Below, piece by piece: positions 23,406 to 32,460 of a DNA stretch of 55,486 bases; within the stretch, counting starts at the first letter, position 1, and each line of letters begins with the position of its first letter. The DNA lies in assembly GCA_021787615.1 (NCBI GenBank), contig JAJYLP010000011.1:1-55486 (forward strand), read 5' to 3'. The translations under genes were made by a program, and so were the position numbers. Below the pieces are notes generated by a model, which saw only the letters and a program-made list of their open reading frames with translations, was not told the DNA's origin and ran no database searches. The stretch comes from Pseudomonadota bacterium. GTDB taxonomy: Bacteria > Pseudomonadota > Gammaproteobacteria > Steroidobacterales > Steroidobacteraceae.

Positions 23406-24368
23406 ATGACCCTTGAAGAAATACGAGCGCTGGTCGAGGCCGATCTGGCCGCCGTTGACGATGCCATCCGCCAGCGCCTCAAGAGCGCGGTCCCGCTCGT
23501 AGACCAGGTCGCAGAGCACATCATCGCCGGCGGCGGCAAGCGGCTGCGTCCGCTGCTGGTGGTGCTCGCGGGGCGCGCCTGCGGCCACCGGCCCGCGCAC
23601 ATCGAGGCGGCGGCGTTCATCGAATTCATCCACACGGCCACGCTGCTGCACGATGACGTGGTCGACGGCTCCTCGCTGCGCCGCGGGCGCTACACGGCCA
23701 ACGAGGTCTTCGGCAATCAGGCGAGCGTGCTGGTCGGGGATTTCGTCTACTCGCGCGCCTTCCAGATGATGGCCTCGCTCACCTCCCAGCCGGTGATGGA
23801 GATCATGGCCGAGGCGACCAACGTGATCGCCGAGGGCGAGGTGATGCAGCTGATGAACGCGCACGATCCGGACACCAGCGAGCAGCGTTATCTGGAGGTG
23901 ATCTACCGCAAGACGGCCAAGCTGTTCGAGGCCGGCGCCGAAGTGGCCGCGGTGCTCGCCGGCGGACCGCGGCCGCTGCGCCAGGCGCTCGCCGCCTACG
24001 GTCGCCACCTCGGCACGGCCTACCAGCTGGTCGATGACGTGCTCGACTACCGCTCCAACCCCGCCGAGCGGGGCAAGAACCTGGGGGATGATCTGGCCGA
24101 GGGCAAGCCGACGCTGCCGCTCATTCACGCGCTACGCCGGGGCACCGAGTCCCAGCGCGCGGTCATCCGCCAGGCCATCGAGCAGGGCGGCGCGGAACTC
24201 GATCCCATCATCGAGGCGATCGAGTCGACCGGGGGGCTCGACTATGCGGCCCGCCTGGCCCAGGACGCGGCCGACCAGGCGCTGGAATCGCTGAAGGCCC
24301 TGCCCGACACGCCCTACAAGCGAGGCCTCGCGGCCCTCGCCCATTTCGCCGTCGGGCACACCACTTAG
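23406..24368 (+). CDS. ispB: octaprenyl/polyprenyl diphosphate synthase
   Basis: This enzyme builds the polyprenyl side chain of ubiquinone from FPP and IPP. I start at ATG 23406 (MTLEEIRALVEADLA), 320 aa; the longer upstream frame is not protein-like. The two aspartate-rich motifs are LLHDDVVDGSSLRRG (near residue 84) and LVDDVLDYRSN (near 211); GGGKRLRPLL is the IPP-binding segment. The gene stands divergent from rplU, as in many gammaproteobacteria. Its last 237 bp are overlapped on the other strand by the Sel1-like gene. Confidence 0.95.
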   Translation: MTLEEIRALVEADLAAVDDAIRQRLKSAVPLVDQVAEHIIAGGGKRLRPLLVVLAGRACGHRPAHIEAAAFIEFIHTATLLHDDVVDGSSLRRGRYTANEVFGNQASVLVGDFVYSRAFQMMASLTSQPVMEIMAEATNVIAEGEVMQLMNAHDPDTSEQRYLEVIYRKTAKLFEAGAEVAAVLAGGPRPLRQALAAYGRHLGTAYQLVDDVLDYRSNPAERGKNLGDDLAEGKPTLPLIHALRRGTESQRAVIRQAIEQGGAELDPIIEAIESTGGLDYAARLAQDAADQALESLKALPDTPYKRGLAALAHFAVGHTT

Positions 24369-25868
24369 GCACTTTCCTTCCCGGCACAGCGGTATGGGCC
24401 GCTCGCTCGCCGGCACGCCGAAATTCAACAGATTGCCGAACCAGGGCTTCCCGGCCCGATAGCGCCTGAGGCGCGCCTGAAGCGGCGCAAGGGACCAGCC
24501 CAGTGCGTGCGCATGGGCAATCGCCCGGCGCTCGAGGCGCACCGCGCGCTTGAAGTGGCCTTCCGCGGCGTAGGCGGCGGCACGGATCTCGTAGCCGGTG
24601 GGATCCACGCCGACATGCTCGAACGCCTCTCTTTCCAGGCGAAGCGCGCGCGCGGGGTCACGAAGCCCGTTCTGGGGCGCGGCGGCGAGCAATGCCGAGA
24701 GGTACACGGCGGCGACCCTGTCGTGACTCGCCGCAGCGCCCGCCAGCCAGCGGCGCGCCTTCTCCATCGCCGCCGGCCTGGGGTCGCCGCGCAGCAATCG
24801 GGCGGCGAGCGCAGCCTCGGCGTGCGGCTCGTGCCGGGCGGCGGCGAGGCGCAGCCAGCGCAGGCTCTTCGCCTTGTCCGGCCAGCACCCCCAGCCCGCC
24901 ATCAGGCTCTCTCCGACTTCATATTGCGCATACGGAACGCCGGCTTGAGCGGCCTTGAGCAGCCACTTGAGGAAATTGCGGCCGCGCCAGCGGCCGACCT
25001 GCGGCAAGCCCGCGAGCAGCGTCCCGTAGGTCGCCTCGGCGGTGGGATTACCCTGCCGGGCGCCGAGGCGCATCCTGAGCAGATTGCGGTCCAGGCGCCG
25101 ATAGGCGGACAGATCCTCGATATCCCGCTCGACGAAACGCACGTCGAGGTCGCACTGGACGGACTGCACGCCGGGCGGCAGATGATGGAATTTCGAGCGC
25201 AGGACGCTGGTGCGCACCGCTGCGCGAAAGCCGGGCTCGGGCAGCCCGAACACCACGTGCGGCAGGCGCGCCGTGCCGTCGGGCATGAGCGTGAACTGCA
25301 CGACCACCTGACTCTGCATGTTCTCGAATATTCCCTCCATGGCCGGATACGCGTACCGGTCGTAGTTCACCGCATTGCAGGCCGGATTCGCATGGATGAC
25401 GAAGGGGCATGAGGCGGCCCGCTGCGCAGAATGGGAGCCGCCACAACTGCCGACCGCGACCGGGAGCAGACGCCGGCGCAGCGCCGCGCGGTTGTAGCGT
25501 GCGATGATCTGCGCGGCGGCACGCCGGTCCGCGGGGCTCAGCAAGGGCTGCAGCTGCCCGGCCAGTTTCTTCGCGGCCGCCTCGCCATTTTCCGCCGCGA
25601 GCTGCGCCCAGGCATAGGCGCGCGCGGCGTTGACCGCCGTGCCCTCTCCCGTCACGTACAGGTATGCGACATCGAGCTGCGAGAAGGGCTGGCCGAGCTT
25701 GGCAAGCGCGTGAAATTCCCTGAAAGCTGCGGCGTAGTCGTGCTGCTTGAACGACTTCAGTGCCCCGTAGAGGTCCGCATGCGCCGGCGGGCCGGCCAAG
25801 CCCCCGAGCACCAGCGCGCAAACACCCCAGAGACGTACACGACGTTCCACACTGATCGGGCTCGCCAT
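24132..25868 (-). CDS. exported Sel1-repeat / TonB-C-like protein
   Basis: From ATG 25868 the product is about 578 aa with a signal peptide (VRLWGVCALVLGGLAGPPAHA). Sel1-like repeats follow at both ends: FHALAKLGQPFSQLDVAYLYVTGEGT near residue 55 and AAQAGVPYAQYEVGESLMAGWG near 325. The middle (MQSQVVVQFTLMPDGTARLPHVVFG) resembles a TonB C-terminal domain. Such proteins are thought to act as envelope adaptors; I cannot name a partner. The last roughly 80 codons run antisense through the 3' end of ispB, and the residues after NLLNFGVPASERPIPLC look like translated antisense DNA, so the original stop was probably lost. Confidence 0.7.
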   Translation of the reverse strand: MASPISVERRVRLWGVCALVLGGLAGPPAHADLYGALKSFKQHDYAAAFREFHALAKLGQPFSQLDVAYLYVTGEGTAVNAARAYAWAQLAAENGEAAAKKLAGQLQPLLSPADRRAAAQIIARYNRAALRRRLLPVAVGSCGGSHSAQRAASCPFVIHANPACNAVNYDRYAYPAMEGIFENMQSQVVVQFTLMPDGTARLPHVVFGLPEPGFRAAVRTSVLRSKFHHLPPGVQSVQCDLDVRFVERDIEDLSAYRRLDRNLLRMRLGARQGNPTAEATYGTLLAGLPQVGRWRGRNFLKWLLKAAQAGVPYAQYEVGESLMAGWGCWPDKAKSLRWLRLAAARHEPHAEAALAARLLRGDPRPAAMEKARRWLAGAAASHDRVAAVYLSALLAAAPQNGLRDPARALRLEREAFEHVGVDPTGYEIRAAAYAAEGHFKRAVRLERRAIAHAHALGWSLAPLQARLRRYRAGKPWFGNLLNFGVPASERPIPLCREGKCLSGVPDGEMGEGREASLVGRVGQGLQRFQRLVGRVLGQAGRIVEPPGRLDRLDDGIEFRAALLDGLADDRALGLGAPA

Positions 25869-26047
25869 CACGCCCCCCTTCCCTCTGTTCGTTCTTATGG
25901 CGCAAAGCATACCGCGAAGCGCAGGCCCGGTCCGGAAGGACCCTTCGTGCGCATCGCCATTGAAGCAACCGCCCTGCTTCAGTACACTTCGCGACCCTGC
26001 CTCGCGTGCCGGCTTCGGCCCCACCCGAGGGCCCGGGACCGCCAGAT

Positions 26048-26124
26048 CGGGGTGTAGCTCAGCCTGGTAGAGCACTACGTTCGGGACGTAGGTGGCGCAG
26101 GTTCAAATCCTGTCACCCCGACCA
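26048..26124 (+). tRNA. tRNA-Pro (anticodon CGG), probable island attachment site
   Basis: The cloverleaf starts CGGGGTGTAGCTCAG, has anticodon loop TTCGGGA (anticodon CGG, G37 as in all proline tRNAs), T-arm GGTTCAAATCC and an encoded ACCA end. An integrase starts 160 bp downstream in the same direction, the classic layout of an element inserted at a tRNA 3' end. I did not see a second copy of the 3' end (the attR) in the window, so the other border lies outside. Confidence 0.95.
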
Positions 26125-26283
26125 TCAAATCCCGGCTCTTTCTAAGGGTTTTTCGCGCTCTGGACCGACCCCTCCACCGTGCCCTCGGGGCCGCAGGTGG
26201 CAGATCGGTGGCAGTTTATGTCCCCCTGCGGGCGGCGCGTTTAAATCCCCTTGCCTAGACGTGACTCCAATCGAGGAGTCCCG

Positions 26284-27813
26284 ATGGCATCGATCACGAA
26301 CCGCTCGCGCTACACCGTCTCGGTCACGCGCCGACCCGAGCTGACCCGCTCCTTCCCCCACACCGCGAAAGCCCGCGCGAACGAATACTGCGGGATGCTC
26401 CGCCAGCAGGGCCTCACGCCCAGGCTGAGCCAGGGCAGCGATGCCTGGCTCGTGCGCATCGGCTCCGGTCGGCACCGCACCTCCTTCGCCGCCCGATCGC
26501 GCGAAGAAGCCCAGCACACGGTCAATGAGATCGAGGCTCAGCGCGCCCGAGGCCTGATGATCGACTACACCGCCGCGCGCAAGATTACCTTCGCCGAACT
26601 CGTGCAGCGCTACATCGATGCGGAATGCCCGCGTCACAAGGGCTGCGACGTCGAGCGCTACACCCTCAACAGCTTCCTGGAGGATGCCTACAGCACGGTA
26701 GGCCGGCCGCGACCGCTCGGCCCCGGCGCCCACGCGCCCCGGCACCGTCTGCGACCGCGCCACACGCCGCGCCTGGGGCTCGAATGGCTCTTCAAGAGTC
26801 TCGCCGACGTGCTGCCGAAGGACATCGAAGGCTACGTCACGGAGCGCATCGGCGAGCAGGGCTATGCGCCGGCCACCGTGGACCGCGAACTCGACCTCCT
26901 CTCGCAGATCATCAACTGGGCGCGCAAGACCCTGCGGATCCACCTGCACGAATCGCCCATGTACGGCGTGCGCCGGCCCCGCTATTTCAATGAACGCGAC
27001 CGGCGGCTCTCGCCTGAGGAGGAACGCCGGCTCTTCGAGTCCGCGCGCGCCGAGGACCGCCTCCTCGCCCGTGAGCGCGCACTCGAGACGGCACTGGCGC
27101 CGGCGCGCAGGGAAGCCGAACTGCTTCCGAACGAATCGGCCCGCAAACGCTATCTCGGCCCCATCCGGGCTGCGATCGAAGACACGCTCGCCGAGCCTGA
27201 GGCCGTACCGTACTACGAAGCCCTGCTCACGTTCCTGCTCGAAACCGCCGCCCGCCGAGGCGAGGCGCTGAATCTCACCTGGCAGCACGTGCACGGGAAC
27301 GTGGGCCATCTGCCCGAGACGAAAAACGGGCGCGCCCGCGACCTTGCATTGCGCGCGAACGTCAGAGCCTTTCTCGATCAGCTGCCCCGCACACCCGAGC
27401 GCGTCTTCCCGATGAGCGTCAATCAGGTGCGCAGCGCCTGGAACCGCATCTGCGAACGGGCGGGGCTCGATGACTTTCACATGCACGACCTGCGGCACGA
27501 GGCCACCAGCCGCATCGTCGAAGTCGCCCGCCAGGCTGGCTCGCCCCTCGACGTGCACGAGCTGGCCGCGATCACCGGCCACCGCGACCTGCGCTGCCTC
27601 GCCCGATACACCAACCTGTGCATGGGAACCATGGCCACCCGGCTGGATGAGCTGTTCGAGAAAGCCCAGCGAGCCGGGGCGCGCTTCGTCCACAAAGGAC
27701 GCGTCAGACCCTCGATCCGCATCCCGCCCGGGACGAGCGCGGACATTCTGGCGTTTCCGCAGCGCGGCACCCCTCCCGCCCGGGCCCGATCAGCCGATAA
27801 GCGCAAGGCCTGA
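26284..27813 (+). CDS. tyrosine-recombinase integrase of the island
   Basis: I start at ATG 26284, preceded by GAGGAG. The 509-aa protein has an N-terminal arm/core-binding region and a C-terminal catalytic domain with all key residues: Arg in ETAARRGEALNLTW, Lys in ETKNGRARD, HxLR as MHDLRHEATS, His in ITGHRDL and the nucleophile Tyr in CLARYTNL. A roughly 60-residue insertion (ERALETALAPARREAELLPN and following) lies just before the catalytic Arg box. Its position next to tRNA-Pro marks it as the likely integrase. Confidence 0.92.
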   Translation: MASITNRSRYTVSVTRRPELTRSFPHTAKARANEYCGMLRQQGLTPRLSQGSDAWLVRIGSGRHRTSFAARSREEAQHTVNEIEAQRARGLMIDYTAARKITFAELVQRYIDAECPRHKGCDVERYTLNSFLEDAYSTVGRPRPLGPGAHAPRHRLRPRHTPRLGLEWLFKSLADVLPKDIEGYVTERIGEQGYAPATVDRELDLLSQIINWARKTLRIHLHESPMYGVRRPRYFNERDRRLSPEEERRLFESARAEDRLLARERALETALAPARREAELLPNESARKRYLGPIRAAIEDTLAEPEAVPYYEALLTFLLETAARRGEALNLTWQHVHGNVGHLPETKNGRARDLALRANVRAFLDQLPRTPERVFPMSVNQVRSAWNRICERAGLDDFHMHDLRHEATSRIVEVARQAGSPLDVHELAAITGHRDLRCLARYTNLCMGTMATRLDELFEKAQRAGARFVHKGRVRPSIRIPPGTSADILAFPQRGTPPARARSADKRKA

Positions 27814-27873
27814 GCGGGAAAATATAAAACGCATCGCAATACTTCCTCAGCACTGACTGATTGAGGAAACCCG

Positions 27874-28134
27874 ATGATCGATTCACCCCTGCTGACCCGC
27901 GAAGACATGCTTGAGCTGCTGCGAATCCGCTCGCTGACGACGCTCGATGCGATGGTTCGCGCCGGCGAAATTCCCCCACCGCAACGCTTTGGCGACTCGC
28001 GACGCCTGTTCTGGCACCGCGCAACGATCGATGCATTCCTCGCGGAGAAGTTCGCCGTAGCCCCACCCTTAGGCGACACACCGCCCGATCCGAAACGACG
28101 GGTGGATGCGCGACGGCCGTCACGCGCGCCATGA
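27874..28134 (+). CDS. AlpA/excisionase-like HTH protein
   Basis: The 86-aa protein matches the layout of AlpA-type DNA-binding proteins: LLTREDMLELLRIRSLTTLDAMVRAGEIPPPQRFGDSRRLFWHRATIDAFLAE. The P-x-P-x-R(F)G...FW...I/D(A)FL pattern is typical of prophage and island excisionases. It lies 60 bp after the integrase, in the same direction, and probably controls excision directionality. Confidence 0.8.
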   Translation: MIDSPLLTREDMLELLRIRSLTTLDAMVRAGEIPPPQRFGDSRRLFWHRATIDAFLAEKFAVAPPLGDTPPDPKRRVDARRPSRAP

Positions 28135-28197
28135 GCCGCGCTCACACAGCCATCGCGTACGCCCTTCCGATGGGGATGTCGACTGGCCATACGGCAT

Positions 28198-30105
28198 TCA
28201 GAAGCGATTGAAATCGCTCCCGAACGCATCCGTCATCCATTCGGCAACGTCATCGTTCAAGAAGAACCCGTAATGCTTCTGCACGGTCTCAGGCCGGTCA
28301 TGCAATGCCTTGGCCGCGCGGATGATGCTGCCGGAGAGCTTGAGGATTGCGGTCGCGACGATGTGGCGCATTGCATGCGGACCGAAGCCTTCCGTACCGA
28401 CGAAGAAGCGGCGCGTGATTCGCATAAAGCACCGATTGAGCCCGCGCCACGGGCGGTTCTTGCCGGAGGGGCAGACGAACAGGTAGTCAGTGGCGGCACT
28501 GCCGAGCAGCGGCCGATACTCGCGCAAATACCGCTCGAGGTGTGGCCAGACGGCCGGCTGCACGCGACAGTTGTAATCCGCATCGCGCGCCGCACCGTTT
28601 GCATTCTTCAGGCGATGCCGCGCAATGACGACACGCCAGCCCCCATCCGCGTCTTGCCGTAAGTCGCCCGAGTTGTCGGCTCGCCAGGTGAGCTCCTTCA
28701 CGTTCCGTGCGCGAAGCGGATTCGACGCGAGCAGCATCAGCAGCAGCAGGTCGCGACCCCATTTCGCCTCCGCTTCGCCGCCGGTGAGGACCCGGGCCGC
28801 GCGCATCCGTTGAACAGCATCAGCCACCGCGCTCATGGGGTTTTTCAGCTCAAGGATCGAACGAATCGGCTCGAACGAGTCGCGGGACATGCGCACTTTC
28901 GGGGCAATCGCCTTTTTTGAGTTCCTCACCCACTGCAGCGCCGCATCACAGTGCCGCGCCCATGCCTCCTCGGACGTGATCCCCATCTTCTGTCCAAGCG
29001 CCGGGTTACGCCGCAAGAAACCGGTGTGCGGATGCACGAGCATCGCAGCGAACTGCAGTATCGTCCTGATTGCACCGCTGATCACCCCATCGGCGCGAGC
29101 AATGCGCCATTCGAGATACTGCGAGAGCCGCGGGACGTCGGTGAAGAAACAGAGTGACTGGCAGGCGGCCGCTTCCATCCCCGCCCCACCACGTTCAGCT
29201 GCGCGTGCCAACCAGCCGAGATACCCGGACACATACTGAAAGGCGAGTCCGGCGGTGGGACACCGACAACCGTTCCGCGAATCGACCCAATCATCGGTGG
29301 CGCCACGCGCGCTATTTGGCGCATGTAGAACCCACATTTTGCGGGCACCGGCTTGCACTGGTACCGCAGACCACACGTCTGCGCCGAGAAACAATTGCGT
29401 CTTCATCTGAATGAGACCAGTCCACTCCGCACGAAACTCCGCCGTCGCATCGGACGGCTTGAGGAAATAGCGATCCCGGCTCATTCGGGCGAGGCGACGG
29501 CGGTATTCGTTGCGCGGCGTATCGGTTTCATTGCGTCCGGGCAACGACTCGCCGTCCAGAGTATCCAGAATCGCCCCTGGTGCGAGCCCGAAAAAGCGCT
29601 CGAGTCTCTTGGTGTACATGACGACGTGTCGGCCCTTTGGGTGGACCCCTGCGATCCAGCGACGCAAGGTCGCGATGGGAACGCCGGCCTGAAGGGCAAT
29701 GGCTCTGATGGAGATCTGCTCGCCACCCGGGGTGCGACACTCTTCCATGAGGCGCGTCAGGGCTGCTGAAAGTGGTGCCTTTGCGCCTGCCATGGCGGCG
29801 GACTCTCGGTCCAGTGCGTTGACGAGTTTCCGCCACGCCTTCAAGGCACTGCGGCGATTGGCGATCACCCGTAAGTCGACTTTGCGCGCCGAGAGCGCCG
29901 CCGTGTGCGCCTCCAGAGCCTTCGGGTAGCCGAGCCGCAGCAGCCCGCCAATCGAATCATCCGGCTTCAGTCCGCGCTCTTCGGCAAAGTGCCGCAGGGC
30001 GGTCTCGTAGTTCGGCAGGGAAGCTGGCGTCGGCAGTCCGGGTTGCCCGGCCCGCTCGCGCATCACTTCAATCAAGGTCGTCATCGTCAGGCACGTCATC
30101 GCCAT
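28198..30105 (-). CDS. large tyrosine recombinase-like protein with HTH segment
   Basis: I choose ATG 30105 because GGAGA lies about seven bases upstream; the longer frame adds 40 basic residues. The 635-aa protein ends in a tyrosine-recombinase domain: Arg in NPLRARNVKELTW, Lys in RHRLKNANG, HxxR as PHAMRHIVAT, and HDRPETVQKHYGFF carrying His and the Tyr nucleophile. Around residues 140-200 an HTH-like stretch occurs (ISIRAIALQAGVPIATLRRW). It faces the integrase gene and is twice the usual size. Its target is unknown; it may belong to an element nested inside the island. Confidence 0.75.
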   Translation of the reverse strand: MAMTCLTMTTLIEVMRERAGQPGLPTPASLPNYETALRHFAEERGLKPDDSIGGLLRLGYPKALEAHTAALSARKVDLRVIANRRSALKAWRKLVNALDRESAAMAGAKAPLSAALTRLMEECRTPGGEQISIRAIALQAGVPIATLRRWIAGVHPKGRHVVMYTKRLERFFGLAPGAILDTLDGESLPGRNETDTPRNEYRRRLARMSRDRYFLKPSDATAEFRAEWTGLIQMKTQLFLGADVWSAVPVQAGARKMWVLHAPNSARGATDDWVDSRNGCRCPTAGLAFQYVSGYLGWLARAAERGGAGMEAAACQSLCFFTDVPRLSQYLEWRIARADGVISGAIRTILQFAAMLVHPHTGFLRRNPALGQKMGITSEEAWARHCDAALQWVRNSKKAIAPKVRMSRDSFEPIRSILELKNPMSAVADAVQRMRAARVLTGGEAEAKWGRDLLLLMLLASNPLRARNVKELTWRADNSGDLRQDADGGWRVVIARHRLKNANGAARDADYNCRVQPAVWPHLERYLREYRPLLGSAATDYLFVCPSGKNRPWRGLNRCFMRITRRFFVGTEGFGPHAMRHIVATAILKLSGSIIRAAKALHDRPETVQKHYGFFLNDDVAEWMTDAFGSDFNRF

Positions 30106-30626
30106 TGCGCGTCTCCGCGCTCTGCGCTGCTGCTGACGGGGGTCCGGACGCTCATGAAGTGAGCTCGGCACCAGATAATGAGAAAAACCTGTATCTGTCT
30201 GTTTTCTATGGCCTTTTCGTTTCATTTTCTACAACCTCTCTTTGCGAACAGAGAGGTCGTGGACTTCATTAACGGTCGTGGCGGCCCGTGGTTCTTGCCG
30301 ATGCCGTGTCCTAATCTGTCAGCCAACACAGAGCTTCTGCTGTTGTTGTGCTGCGTATAGCGACTGCGGGCTTAAACGCCGCGACCGAGATCCCCGGCCG
30401 CGTGGACCGAGCGCGATATGTGGCAATCGATTTAAGCAGCGGGAGATGTGCGATTCGAGCGATAGACAAACGAGTTCGACGTGAGCCTGACCCTCGAGAG
30501 AGGACTTCTGCCGCGACCCAACGCGATGCGAACACCCGCTCAATCAGAACAGGTCGTCAAACCCCACAGAATCGCGAACGAGCCACACGCGGCGAGTTCC
30601 CGCTGCACGGGAAATCGGAGACTCCC
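30106..30626. other. intergenic region with perfect inverted repeat
   Basis: This 521-bp gap separates the divergent recombinase and SET genes. It contains a perfect 8-bp inverted repeat ACCTCTCT/AGAGAGGT around an 8-nt spacer (30234-30257), lying among AT-rich DNA just upstream of the recombinase. No frame in it reads like protein. It probably holds promoters for both genes; the hairpin may be an operator or recombinase site. Confidence 0.4.
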
Positions 30627-31262
30627 ATGAATAAGTCCAACACGGATCTATCGGGCGTGATGGTGAAACTCGAAGACGGACAACGCCGACTCGTCGCCAC
30701 TCGGTCATTCTCGCCGGATGCCGACGAACTCATCCTTCACGAAACGCCCGTGATCTGGGCACCGCAGCGCTATTATCCCGGCTATCGCGCATGGCTAATC
30801 GTCCGCCAGATCGTCGACGATCCAGCAAAGCTCAGGTGGATCACCGAAAAGCACTTCGCGATCACGCCGCAGCCGTGGGACGCCGAGGATCGGTCATTCG
30901 CGCAGGAGGTTCAAAGCGTACGGGGCATTGATCCGCAGACCACCCAAGCGCTCTATTTCTCAGTCGCAACGAACCACATGGCGTTCTGGGACGAGAAGGG
31001 AAGAAACATAGGATCCGGACTGTTCGAGACGCTCTGTTTCACGAATCATTCATGCGCGCCCAACGCTGATGTCACGCCGATCGCCTGCCGGCGCGGGACG
31101 GCGCTTCGCACGATCAAGGCGATCGCACCGGGCGAGGAGATCACTTGGAACTATCTGTCACCGACCGATATTTCAGTGCTGGCATTTACGGATCGGCAAC
31201 GCCTGATTCAAGAGATTTTCCGATTCCAATGCCGATGCGTTAGATGCCAACGACACGCATAG
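30627..31262 (+). CDS. SET-domain protein with SMYD-like cysteine tail
   Basis: ATG 30627 is preceded by CGGAG; the product is 211 aa. The SET core is clear: FTNHSCAPNADVTPIACRRG (the NHSCxPN motif) near residue 140, then LRTIKAIAPGEEITWNY (the GEExxxxY motif), and a post-SET cysteine group FQCRCVRCQ at the C-terminus. This order is that of eukaryotic lysine methyltransferases, especially SMYD-type; the N-terminal ILHETPVIWAP also fits the start of a SET fold. No MYND zinc finger is present. The substrate is unknown. It stands between the recombinase gene and the BREX run and is convergent with the latter. Confidence 0.8.
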   Translation: MNKSNTDLSGVMVKLEDGQRRLVATRSFSPDADELILHETPVIWAPQRYYPGYRAWLIVRQIVDDPAKLRWITEKHFAITPQPWDAEDRSFAQEVQSVRGIDPQTTQALYFSVATNHMAFWDEKGRNIGSGLFETLCFTNHSCAPNADVTPIACRRGTALRTIKAIAPGEEITWNYLSPTDISVLAFTDRQRLIQEIFRFQCRCVRCQRHA

Positions 31263-31339
31263 AGTACTTAGCCGCCGATCACGATGAGGTGAGACGCGGC
31301 ATTGAACTGAACGCGCACCTAATTGTTTACTGGTCCCAT

Positions 31340-31411
31340 CTTCTCAATCGCCTACGCGGCGATCAACGCGGACGGGACCGCACTTTGGTCGTCCGATTCC
31401 TTCTCAATCGC
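31340..31411. repeat. short direct repeat, 60-bp spacing
   Basis: CTTCTCAATCGC occurs at 31340-31351 and 31400-31411, exactly 60 bp apart, with loosely similar flanks. It lies in the 280-bp gap between the SET gene and the end of the BREX-linked run. A short open frame covers both copies (FSIAYA.../FSIAHA...), but nothing supports it as a gene. Confidence 0.35.
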
Positions 31412-31542
31412 ACACGCATCGGCCAATCGGGGACTCATGGGGGACTCACACCGCCCGCTCACTTATCGGACCTTCACCCCAGGACCGCGAGGGCAATTCA
31501 CGCCGGCGGACCTCGTATTGCCTCACATATTTTTGTGAGAGC

Positions 31543-32460
31543 TCACGCGGCCTCCCGTTCGATCAGGTAATCCGCAATCGCGTCTACGGAACGTAACGGG
31601 CGAAAGCGTATATCGAACTTGTCTGCCTCGGCCTCCAACTCCTCTTCAGCAGCTTTGACCACCGACCTCAAGGACCCGTCCAACCGGGTCTCGAACACAA
31701 TCGGTCGGTGAACGAGTAGTTCATAGGACATCGATGGCGCATGAAGCTCGAGCGAATCCGCGAGGACACCAGCGTCGAGCTGGTGCAGGTCCCAGAGCCG
31801 CGCCTTTGCGCGATCCACCTGCGCTGACACTTGACTGGACGATTTTGACTGCAGAGTAGCGAAATTCGCAGCGATGAATTTTCCCACGAATCCATATCGC
31901 AATGGACGGGAGGATTGCGACCGGCTAAATTGCCTTCTGAACCGGTCGCGTAACTCGGGTTGCCGACCTACAACGAGTTGGCGAATTTTCGACTCGAGCC
32001 GCCCTCCGCCTTCTGTATTTTCCGCTACCGCCGCTATTTCCGTAGTCGGCATGAAGTTGACCGCACTGAGAGCGGAGACCTGTTGAAGCGCAAGACGCGC
32101 GAGATCCGCGAGGCCAGTGCCGGCACCATGTCGCTCTGGGCCCAGCACGAGCCCCTCTATTCTCTCCGCAAGCTCACCTAGCCCCCCCAGTCCTGCTCTG
32201 GAAAGTACATGCTGTGCTTCCGAAACGATCAGTTCAGCAGACCATGCGAGAGCAGCGGATGCAGCGCCGTAGATGCATGAGAAGCGTGCGAGGTCCGCTA
32301 CCGGGGTGACCACAAAAGACGAGTCGTCAGCTGCAGCCACCGCAATACAGATGCGTTCCCCTGAGCCCGGCAGTGGTTCAAGATAAATTGGCACCCAGCG
32401 CCCTGCATGAGTGCTGCGGCGCTTTGGCATCTGATCGAACAACTCGGCGAGTTCACTCAT
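31543..32460 (-). CDS. partner of HipA_2-like kinase (possibly DUF3037-like)
   Basis: The 305-aa protein overlaps the kinase stop codon by 4 bp (ATGA), so the two are co-translated. The start, RWVPIYLEPLPGSGERICIAVAAADD, has the layout of DUF3037 proteins, which are the habitual neighbours of HipA_2 kinases (a chain of the form RYxPDPxRGExxNVGV). The match is only in layout, so the family is a suggestion. The rest is helical with no catalytic motif visible; the C-terminal part (LHAPSMSYELLVHRPIVFETRL) is beta-rich. It is the last gene of the 11-gene BREX run. Confidence 0.6.
   Translation of the reverse strand: MSELAELFDQMPKRRSTHAGRWVPIYLEPLPGSGERICIAVAAADDSSFVVTPVADLARFSCIYGAASAALAWSAELIVSEAQHVLSRAGLGGLGELAERIEGLVLGPERHGAGTGLADLARLALQQVSALSAVNFMPTTEIAAVAENTEGGGRLESKIRQLVVGRQPELRDRFRRQFSRSQSSRPLRYGFVGKFIAANFATLQSKSSSQVSAQVDRAKARLWDLHQLDAGVLADSLELHAPSMSYELLVHRPIVFETRLDGSLRSVVKAAEEELEAEADKFDIRFRPLRSVDAIADYLIEREAA

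Noticed and set aside
31244-31570. Open frame of about 108 codons after the SET gene
   Set aside because: No start signal, no protein-like pattern, overlaps the SET stop and the end of the opposite-strand gene.
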